DNA of 64,000 bases, taken from positions 62,001 through 126,000 of the forward strand of contig ONNR01000004.1 of assembly GCA_900319235.1 (NCBI GenBank), in the 5' to 3' direction. Every line of letters begins with the position of its first letter. Positions within the stretch are counted from its first letter, which is position 1. This stretch comes from an uncultured Prevotellaceae bacterium (lineage in GTDB: Bacteria > Bacteroidota > Bacteroidia > Bacteroidales > UBA3663). Below, piece after piece: positions 1 through 6,378 of this stretch. A model generated the notes under the pieces. It worked only from the letters and a program-made list of their open reading frames with translations. It was not told where the DNA came from and made no database searches. Both the position numbers and the translations under genes were made by a program.

Positions 1-722
1 AGACCTTCGTCAGCGCGGTGCGTGAAAACGGTTTCGCCGCCTTCGTCTGGGACAACAACGCCTTCGGCAACGGCTCCGAGAAGTTCGGCATCTTCAATCG
101 TACGGCCAACATGCGCGTCGACAACACCTACGCCCTGCGTGGCATCATCGAAGGCTCCGGTCAGGACTATGTCGAGCCGCAACCGGGTGGCGACGATCCT
201 GCCGACGACTGGTATTCGAAGGCAGGCAAGACGCTCTGGTCGGGCAGTGGCTACATGGCCTGGGGCGATGGCCTCCAGCTCTCCCTTCCCGCCTCCGATT
301 TTGCAGGCACTGAGGCCGACGACCTGCTCGTGCTCTATTACGACATCGATGGCGCGGCAGGCTACAGCATGGTGCAGTTCTTCGATGGCCAATGGGCATC
401 CAATCCCCAGTTCATCTACGAACACACCACAAGCCATGAGTTCAACTTCCGCGACATCACGGGTCAGTTCTCGGGTGCGCAGATCACCCCGTTCGTGATT
501 CCCGCAGCCACCGTATCTACCCTGAAGACGAAGGGACTGATCATCCAGGGCTATGGTGCCACGCTCACCAAGGTTGTTCTCGTGGATGTCAGCGAAGCAG
601 GACTTCGCGAAGTTTCGCGCGACATGCACGAAGGCACCCTCTTCGACCTGATGGGCCGTCGTCTCGATCAGACTCCCGCCAACGGCCTCTTCATTCGCAA
701 TGGAAAAAAGGTAACGTATTAA
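1..722 (+). CDS. C-terminal part of a secreted GH5-like glycanase
   Basis: The gene is cut by the window edge; it is open from base 3 to the TAA at 720-722 (239 codons visible). The first residues contain the pattern AFVWDNN...EKFGIFNR, which resembles the end of the (beta/alpha)8 barrel of family 5 glycoside hydrolases, where a Trp-Asp-Asn strand and a 'FGLLDR'-like segment follow the catalytic nucleophile. The catalytic residues lie upstream and cannot be checked. An acidic Pro-rich linker (around PQPGGDDPADD) leads to a beta-rich module of about 140 residues that looks like an accessory carbohydrate-binding domain of the type seen after Bacteroidota glycanases. The tail (FDLMGRRL...GLFIRNGKKV) is a T9SS-like C-terminal sorting tail, so the enzyme is probably exported to the surface. 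It sits 13 nt before the DUF5107 gene and is probably co-transcribed with it. The GH5 subfamily and substrate are unknown. Confidence 0.68.
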   Translation, partial: TFVSAVRENGFAAFVWDNNAFGNGSEKFGIFNRTANMRVDNTYALRGIIEGSGQDYVEPQPGGDDPADDWYSKAGKTLWSGSGYMAWGDGLQLSLPASDFAGTEADDLLVLYYDIDGAAGYSMVQFFDGQWASNPQFIYEHTTSHEFNFRDITGQFSGAQITPFVIPAATVSTLKTKGLIIQGYGATLTKVVLVDVSEAGLREVSRDMHEGTLFDLMGRRLDQTPANGLFIRNGKKVTY

Positions 723-735
723 AGGATTAAGATAA

Positions 736-3700
736 ATGGTTTCAGCTTGGAGAGAACTGGTAACGATTCCTACCTATGAGGTGGGCAAGCCCGAAAAGAA
801 CCCGATGTTCCTCGAGAAGCGAGTCTATCAAGGCTCGAGTGGTGTGGTCTATCCCTATCCCGTCATCGAAACGATGAGCGACGAGAAGGTCGATAAGAAG
901 TACCAGGCCATCTGGATGGAGAACGAGTACATCAAGGTGATGATCCTGCCCGAACTGGGTGGTCGTGTGCAAATGGCCTACGACAAGATTGCCCGCCGCC
1001 ACTTCGTCTATTACAATCACGTCATCAAGCCCGCCCTTGTCGGTCTTGCTGGTCCATGGATCTCGGGAGGCATCGAATTCAACTGGCCCCAGCACCATCG
1101 TCCCACTACCTATATGCCCGTCGATACGTGCATCGAGGAGAATGCCGACGGCTCGGTCAGCGTGTGGGTGAGCGAGATGGAGAAGATGTTCCATCAGAAG
1201 GGCATGGCAGGCTTTACGCTGCGTCCCGGATGCGCCTATCTCGAGATCAAGGGTCGCCTCTACAACCGCACCGACGTGCCGCAGACCTTCCTCTGGTGGG
1301 CCAATCCTGCCGTTGAGGTCAACGACCAGTATCAGAGCGTGTTCCCGCCCGACATCAACGCCGTGTTCGACCATGGCAAGCGTGCCGTCTCGTCGTTCCC
1401 CATCGCCACAGGCACCTATTACAAGATGGACTATTCGGCAGGCGTCGATATCTCCAACTACAGGAACATCTTCGTTCCCACCAGCTACATGGGTGTCAAC
1501 TCGCGCTTCAACTTCGAAGGCGGTTACGAAAACGACACCCACGGCGGCATGCTGCACGTGGCAAGCCATCACTTTTCGCCCGGCAAGAAGCAGTGGACCT
1601 GGGGCAATGGCGACTTCGGCCGTGCCTGGGACCGCAACCTCACCGACGAGGCCACTCCCGAAGAGATGAAGCAGTGGGGCATCGACCGCACGGGATTCCG
1701 TCCCTACATCGAGCTGATGGCGGGCGTCTATACCGAGAACCAGCCCGACTTCACCTGGCTGATGCCCTACGAGGAGAAGATGTTCACCCAGTACTTCATG
1801 CCCTATCGCGAGCTTGGTGTGGTCAAGGAGGCATCGAAGGACCTTGTGTTCAACATCAACGAGGTCGGTAGGGGACAGGTCGAGTTCAAGGTCTTTGCCA
1901 CCAGCCGACAGCAGGTAAGGATCGTCCTGCGCCGCGACGAAGGCAAGGTGTTCTTCAATGAGGAACTCACCCTTTCGCCCGAAGAGGTGCTTGTCCGTAC
2001 GGTCGAGACCAGCGGTGCCTCCTTCAACGAGCTGACCTTCGAGATTCAGAAGAACTTCGTCTATGGCCAGCGCACCGTCCTCTCCTGGCATGCCGAGGCC
2101 GACGAGATCCGTCCGATCCCCGATTCTGCCGAAGCTGCCCTGCTGCCCGAGCAGATCAAGACCAACGAGCAGCTCTTCCTCACCGGTCAGCACCTCGAGC
2201 AGTATCGTCACGCCACGTGGCTGGCGACCGACTACTACGAGGAGGCCCTGCGTCGCGATCCGAACGACATCCGCTGCCTCAATGCCCTTGGCCTATGGTA
2301 CATCCGCAAGGGTCGTTTCGCCAAGGCCGAAGAGTATCTTCGCAAGGCCGTGAAGCTCTCGCAGCGCCGCAATCCCAATCCCTACGATGGCGAACCCATC
2401 TACAATCTTGCGCTGGCGCTGAAGTATTTGGGTTTGAGTGGTTCGAAAGGTTCGAAGGGTTCGAAGTTGGATGAAGCCTACGAACTCTTCTGGAAAGCTA
2501 CCTGGAACAAGGCTTGGGCCGACGCCGGCTATTTCGAAGCTGCCAAGATCAGCACCATGCAGGGTCGCTACGAGGATGCCCTCGACGAGGTCAACCGCTG
2601 CCTGAACAACAATTGGCACAATCACAAGGCACGTGCCTTGAAGGCTGCCCTGCTACGCAAAATGGAGAAGCACGGCGATGCGCTGGCGCTCATCGACGAG
2701 TCGCTCTCGTTCGACCTGTTCAACTATGGCTGCCGCTTCGAGAAGTACCGCATCGAGCAGGACGAGGCTGAGCTTGCCGAGATAAAGCAGATGCTTCGCC
2801 GTTCGGCACAGAACTACGACGAGGTGGCCCTCGACTACTGCGCTGCCGGTCTTTTCGACGAGGCACGCTCCCTTTGGCAGATTGCCATCGAAGAGGGTGC
2901 CGTCACCCCAATGACCTACTATTATCTGGCCGCCCTCATCCCATCTTCCCTCTCACATCTTCCATCTTCCATCTTCCCTCATCCCTCTTACATCTCCCAA
3001 GCCGAGCAGTTCGCCCCCGACTATTGTTTCCCCAACCGTCCCGAAGACGTCATCGTGCTCGAAGCCGCTAAGCGTCAGAACCCGCAGGGTGCCCGCGCAC
3101 CCTACTACCTGGGTTGTCTCTACTATGCCGCTCGTCAGTACGATCTGGCCATCGAGAACTGGGAGCTCTCGGCTCGTCTCGACCCGACGTTCCCCACCGT
3201 ATGGCGCAATCTTGCCCTGGGCCGCTTCAACAAGCAGGACAGGCAGGCTGAGGCCTTGGAGTATATGGAACGCGCCTTCCATCTCGACGAGAACGACGAG
3301 CGCATCCTGATGGAGCTCGACCAGCTCTACAAGCGTCTGCATCGTCCGCATGAGGAGCGTCTGGCATTCCTGCAGAAGTACCCGCAGCTGATCGAGCGTC
3401 GCGACGACCTCGTGCTCGAGGAGATTACCCTGCTCAACCAGGTGGGCCGTTACCAGGAGGCCATGCAGCGCCTCGATGCCCGCATCTTCCATCCATGGGA
3501 GGGAGGCGAAGGCAAGGTGTCCGCCCAGTATCAGATCTGCCGTGTCGAGTTGGCGAAGAAGGCCATGGAGGAGGGTTTGAGAGGTTCGAAAGGTTCGAGT
3601 GGTTTGAAGGAGGCCATTGCTTTGCTCAACCAGTGTCTCGAATATCCCCACCACCTCGGTGAAGGCAAGCTCTATGGCGCACAGGAGAACGACTTCTACT

Positions 3701-4155
3701 ACCTCCTCGGTGTGGCTTACGAAGCCCTCGGTCAGGACGAGAAGGCGCGTGAGTGCTGGGAAGAGGCCACCCGTGGACCGCAGGAACCTGCTGCTGCCAT
3801 GTACTACAACGATGCCAAGCCCGACAAGATCTTCTATCAGGGACTCGCGCTCCGCAAGCTCGGTCGCGAAGGTGAGGCTCACGGTCGCTTCTATCGTCTC
3901 ATCAACTACGGAAAGCAGCACATCTTCGAGAAGCAGATTATGGACTACTTCGCCGTCTCGCTGCCCGACCTGCTCATCTGGGACGATTCGCTCGACACGA
4001 AGAACCTCATCCACTGCAAGTATATGCTCGCCCTCGGCTACTGCGGTATGGGCGACATGGAGCACGCTGAGCGCTACCTGCAGGAAGTGGAGGTTCTCGA
4101 CAACAACCATCAGGGCATCCAGCAGTTCCGTTCGCTAATCAACGCGGGAATTTGA
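736..4155 (+). CDS. DUF5107 domain protein with TPR repeats
   Basis: This 1139-residue protein has no obvious signal peptide, so it is probably cytoplasmic. The N-terminal 400 residues or so match the DUF5107 style, with the motifs LPELGGRVQMAYDK, GPWISGGIEFNWPQHH and a Trp/Tyr-rich beta-sandwich. The family is thought to share the galactose-mutarotase-like fold. From about residue 470 to the end it is a string of tetratricopeptide-like helices (for example AEEYLRKAVKLS and ARECWEEATR). The neighbouring GH5-like gene suggests a role in handling glycan breakdown products; the reaction is not known. The coding sequence carries three low-complexity insertions in the TPR part: residues about 566-577 (GSK repeats), 736-754 (Ser/Pro-rich, from heptamer DNA) and 947-958 (again GSK-like). 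All keep the frame. Nothing else breaks the gene. The 3' end runs directly into the hairpin array at 4.16 kb. Confidence 0.8.
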   Translation: MVSAWRELVTIPTYEVGKPEKNPMFLEKRVYQGSSGVVYPYPVIETMSDEKVDKKYQAIWMENEYIKVMILPELGGRVQMAYDKIARRHFVYYNHVIKPALVGLAGPWISGGIEFNWPQHHRPTTYMPVDTCIEENADGSVSVWVSEMEKMFHQKGMAGFTLRPGCAYLEIKGRLYNRTDVPQTFLWWANPAVEVNDQYQSVFPPDINAVFDHGKRAVSSFPIATGTYYKMDYSAGVDISNYRNIFVPTSYMGVNSRFNFEGGYENDTHGGMLHVASHHFSPGKKQWTWGNGDFGRAWDRNLTDEATPEEMKQWGIDRTGFRPYIELMAGVYTENQPDFTWLMPYEEKMFTQYFMPYRELGVVKEASKDLVFNINEVGRGQVEFKVFATSRQQVRIVLRRDEGKVFFNEELTLSPEEVLVRTVETSGASFNELTFEIQKNFVYGQRTVLSWHAEADEIRPIPDSAEAALLPEQIKTNEQLFLTGQHLEQYRHATWLATDYYEEALRRDPNDIRCLNALGLWYIRKGRFAKAEEYLRKAVKLSQRRNPNPYDGEPIYNLALALKYLGLSGSKGSKGSKLDEAYELFWKATWNKAWADAGYFEAAKISTMQGRYEDALDEVNRCLNNNWHNHKARALKAALLRKMEKHGDALALIDESLSFDLFNYGCRFEKYRIEQDEAELAEIKQMLRRSAQNYDEVALDYCAAGLFDEARSLWQIAIEEGAVTPMTYYYLAALIPSSLSHLPSSIFPHPSYISQAEQFAPDYCFPNRPEDVIVLEAAKRQNPQGARAPYYLGCLYYAARQYDLAIENWELSARLDPTFPTVWRNLALGRFNKQDRQAEALEYMERAFHLDENDERILMELDQLYKRLHRPHEERLAFLQKYPQLIERRDDLVLEEITLLNQVGRYQEAMQRLDARIFHPWEGGEGKVSAQYQICRVELAKKAMEEGLRGSKGSSGLKEAIALLNQCLEYPHHLGEGKLYGAQENDFYYLLGVAYEALGQDEKARECWEEATRGPQEPAAAMYYNDAKPDKIFYQGLALRKLGREGEAHGRFYRLINYGKQHIFEKQIMDYFAVSLPDLLIWDDSLDTKNLIHCKYMLALGYCGMGDMEHAERYLQEVEVLDNNHQGIQQFRSLINAGI
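2431..2466 (+). repeat. 4 x 9-bp GGTTYGARN cassette inside the DUF5107 gene
   Basis: Four consecutive 9-mers (GGTTTGAGT, GGTTCGAAA, GGTTCGAAG, GGTTCGAAG) add twelve codons (Gly-Ser-Lys repeats) in frame between two TPR helices. The same four-unit architecture recurs at 3574-3609 and 6481-6516. Confidence 0.9.
2942..2997 (+). repeat. Eight-heptamer CATCTTC tract inside the DUF5107 gene
   Basis: Eight consecutive 7-mers (CATCTTC four times, the others variants such as CCTCATC and CATCTCC) interrupt the TPR region and encode a Ser/Pro/His-rich stretch. 56 bp is not a multiple of three, yet the frame is open on both sides, so the tract either arose with compensating bases or replaced existing sequence. 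Confidence 0.85.
3574..3609 (+). repeat. 4 x 9-bp GGTTYGARN cassette, second copy in the DUF5107 gene
   Basis: Units GGTTTGAGA, GGTTCGAAA, GGTTCGAGT, GGTTTGAAG. Same length and same order pattern (a TTTGAG unit first) as the copy at 2431-2466; encodes GLRGSKGSSGLK between TPR helices. Confidence 0.9.
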
Positions 4156-4530
4156 ACTACAACGGCCGTTAGAGTGCTTCTTCCATTGAAGCTGGTACTC
4201 TGACGGCCGTTAGAGTATTCTATCCCGAAGCATCGGGTACTATGTCGGCCGCTGTGGTACTCCAAGCTGTAGGAGATAATGCATTCTCGGCCGTTGCGAT
4301 GCTTGCGCAAATTGCGGAAGTACGCTGTCGCCCGTGATGGTGTTTCCGCAATCGTAGCAAGTACTCTGTCGCCCGTGAGAGTACTCCATCCTGCAGTATC
4401 GGGTACTCTGTCGCCCGTGAGAGTCCTTCATCCAGTCGCGGAAGTATTCTATCGGCCGTCACGATGTTTCCGCAAAAGGAGGAAGTACTTTGTCGTCCGT
4501 CAGAGTGCTTCACTCTGCGTTTGGGTCTGG
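4156..4530. repeat. Hairpin tandem array 1: nine units, 41-42 bp period
   Basis: A core CGGCCGT or CGCCCGT occurs at 4163, 4204, 4246, 4288, 4329, 4370, 4412, 4453 and 4494 (spacings 41, 42, 42, 41, 41, 42, 41, 41). In the best-preserved units the core is the loop of a hairpin with stems GTACTCT and AGAGTAC (for example 4361-4384). The sequence between hairpins is variable. The array begins right after the stop codon of the DUF5107 gene. It has few stop codons on the minus strand, so spurious open frames of repeated 14-residue pieces arise; I do not annotate these as genes. No cas genes are present and the inter-hairpin pieces are related to each other, so it is not a CRISPR. Confidence 0.85.
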
Positions 4531-5504
4531 AGCTCGAGAAAAAGTTAATCGTAAACATAGTTTCTTTGGATTTAATTAAACATAGGGTTAACGAACAAAA
4601 GGAGTTTCTTGTGTCTCGAAGGTATGCGCATTTTTCTTTTCGACAGTGCAAAGTTACGCATTTTTGGGGGGATATTGGCCAAAAAAGGCCTTTCGAGTGT
4701 ACGATTTAACGGAAATTAAGACAATTTTTTATCTTTTACTCCTCCATTTTTGCCAAAATCAGATAACCGGCATGCCGTCTTTTCCTGAATAAGTAGACTT
4801 GGAGATCGAAATATCAATTTTATCAATTATCAATTTTATCAATTCTCAATTTTATCAATTCGCCGATTGACACACGCGCGTATATATTTATATAAAATAA
4901 TTATATATTTATATATAAAAATATTTTGCAATAAAACGCGACCCCCCTAAAGATTAATTGTCCCCCAAACTCAACCAAAATTGATAAAATTGATAATTGA
5001 TTTTGTTGATAAAATTGATTTTTTACATTTCTTTTTGATTTGTAAAACGTTGAAAGACAAGGCTTTGAACAAAACGTTAAAAGCCTATTCGAATGATCTG
5101 ATTGTTTTAGTTGAAAAAAGACCTCGTAGCAATATGGATTCGTAAAGCGTTGAGAATCACTAAATACCCTTTTTTATGGAAATAAATATCGAATAGGCTG
5201 TTATTCAGGACATGGGTATTTATTCAGGAAAACGTCTACATTTTTAGGAAAAAACCAGCTTAACTTGTCTACTGCTGGTAGGAAAAGACAAAGTACACAT
5301 TCTGAAAAAATCAATTTTATCAATTTTATCAACTTTATCAATTATCAATTTTATCAATTCTCAATTTTATCAATTATCAATTTTATCAATTCTCAATTTT
5401 ATCAATTTTATCTATTCGAACGAAATAAAAGCCAAGTGGACACTTTACAACGGGCTTGCTTCGCCTAATATTTGATGGATAATATCGCATTTTTTCAAAT
5501 TCTA
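4531..5504. other. Gene-free AT-rich region with ATCAATTTT repeat blocks
   Basis: Apart from the minus-strand promoter I see no gene here. It holds three blocks built from ATCAATTTT (9 bp) and ATCAATT (7 bp) units: 4813-4860 (plus orientation, three 16-bp pairs), 4977-5019 (the same unit inverted, AAAATTGAT) and 5310-5409 (plus orientation). Blocks 1 and 2 are complementary and could pair around the very AT-rich stretch at 4880-4925. Other paired sequences are GCCTATTCGA (5083-5092) with its inverse at 5189-5198, and TTTTCCTGAATAA (4780-4792) with its inverse at 5220-5232. The short frame across block 3 (5265-5468) encodes only Ile/Asn/Phe/Tyr-rich repeat peptide and is rejected as a gene. 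Confidence 0.75.
4649..4683 (-). promoter_or_regulatory. Minus-strand promoter facing hairpin array 1
   Basis: Read on the minus strand, TAACTTTG (4656-4649) is a good Bacteroidota -7 box. A TTTG sits 22-23 nt upstream, slightly longer than the usual 19-21. A transcript starting near 4642 would run across the array towards the 3' end of the DUF5107 gene. No convincing gene follows it. Confidence 0.5.
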
Positions 5505-5536
5505 TTTGGAGAATGAGCAATTATTCTATATCTTTG
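5505..5536 (+). promoter_or_regulatory. Promoter of the FNT-family gene
   Basis: -33 TTTG at 5505-5508, 20-nt spacer, -7 TATCTTTG at 5529-5536. The predicted start of transcription lies about 40 nt before the ATG at 5581. Confidence 0.8.
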
Positions 5537-5580
5537 CGCACGAATTCGACCTTTGCGTAATCAATTAAGGACAAAAATAT

Positions 5581-6165
5581 ATGAAAAGAATCGTGAATCT
5601 GCTGATAAGCAGTGTGCTGGCCGGTGTGTGCATCGGACTGGGCGGGTATGTGAATCTGGTGATGGGCGGTATCATCGGAGCTGTGATGTTCAGCTTCGGT
5701 CTGCTCAGCGTGGTGCATTACGGAATGGCGCTCTATACGGGCAAGTCGGGCTTCTTCACCAACCGTAGGGAACTGACCGACCTGCTGTATATCATCGCGG
5801 GCAACTTCGTGGGCTGCTGGCTGGTGAGCCTGATCTTCGACTATGCTTCGCCCCAGTACGTCGAGAATGCGCAGAAGATTGTGGATGTGATTGCGGGGAA
5901 GAGCCTGCTGGCGGTGTTCCTGCTTGCCATCCCTTGCGGCTTCATCATGAGCACGGCGGTGAAGTTTGCGCGTGAGGGACGTTTCCTGCCGCTGCTCTTC
6001 GGTGTGCCGCTCTTCATCGTGTGCGGTTTCAGGCACAGCATCGCGGACATCTTCTACTATTGCGCGGCGATGGACTTCATGTTCCTTCCTTGGCTGATGG
6101 CGATACTGGGCAACTTCGTGGGGTGCAATGTGCATCGCGCGCTGGAGATTGCTCGCGAGAAATAG
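5581..6165 (+). CDS. Formate/nitrite transporter (FNT) family channel, short form
   Basis: This 194-residue integral membrane protein moves small monovalent anions such as formate or nitrite across the inner membrane, if it follows its family. The sequence shows repeated hydrophobic segments, the Gly-rich GGYVNLVMGG near the N-terminus, two AGNFVG/LGNFVG motifs and the family signature GFRHSIADIFYY (FNT members usually have GFEHSVANM). Usual FNT proteins have about 250-280 residues, so this one is short, mainly in the loops and termini; it remains open and collinear. The ATG start is supported by a promoter ending at 5536. It stands alone, convergent with the M6 protease gene, and is separated from it by the cloverleaf element at 6.2 kb. 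Substrate is inferred from family only. Confidence 0.8.
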   Translation: MKRIVNLLISSVLAGVCIGLGGYVNLVMGGIIGAVMFSFGLLSVVHYGMALYTGKSGFFTNRRELTDLLYIIAGNFVGCWLVSLIFDYASPQYVENAQKIVDVIAGKSLLAVFLLAIPCGFIMSTAVKFAREGRFLPLLFGVPLFIVCGFRHSIADIFYYCAAMDFMFLPWLMAILGNFVGCNVHRALEIAREK

Positions 6166-6192
6166 AAGATTCATTACATTTTTCAAAGAAGA

Positions 6193-6338
6193 CGAAAAAT
6201 GGGCATAGAAGAATGAAGTGCTTCTGATGAAGCACTGTCGAAATGTGGGGAGATTGGCAGCTGAAAGTGAACTTTCATCTACTAATCTTCCCACTTTTCG
6301 TCACCCTTCGGGTTTACATTCTTCTATGCCGAAAATGG
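6193..6338. mobile_element. MITE-like cloverleaf inverted-repeat element
   Basis: Perfect 13-bp terminal inverted repeats GCATAGAAGAATG (6203-6215) and CATTCTTCTATGC (6317-6329) enclose three hairpins: 6217-6236 (8-bp perfect stem, TGAT loop), 6239-6300 (17-bp outer stem with 2 mismatches, then a 7-bp inner stem TGAAAGT/ACTTTCA) and 6303-6313 (ACCC-TTC-GGGT). The element is flanked by CGAAAAATGG (6193-6202) and CGAAAATGG (6330-6338), which look like a target-site duplication with a 1-bp indel. No transposase is encoded. It lies between two convergent genes and may also end their transcripts. Confidence 0.7.
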
Positions 6339-6378
6339 CTTCGCAGAAAAATATTAAAAAATCGTATATACCAGTCTT

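Noticed and set aside
4156..4530. CRISPR array
   Set aside because: Pieces between hairpins are related to each other, the repeat is imperfect and no cas genes are present. The same holds for array 2.
4220..4651. Open frames on the minus strand across array 1 with repeated 14-residue pieces
   Set aside because: All minus-strand frames are open because the repeat lacks stop codons; unit length drifts between 41 and 42 bp so the pieces change frame. No start signal and no protein-like pattern.
5265..5468. Small protein rich in Ile, Asn, Phe and Tyr
   Set aside because: It is a translation of the ATCAATTTT repeat block with no ribosome-binding signal and no conserved pattern.
4531..5504. Chromosomal replication origin
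   Set aside because: The AT-rich repeats invite the idea, but I see no dnaA, no clear DnaA-box cluster and cannot compute skew; kept only as a check.
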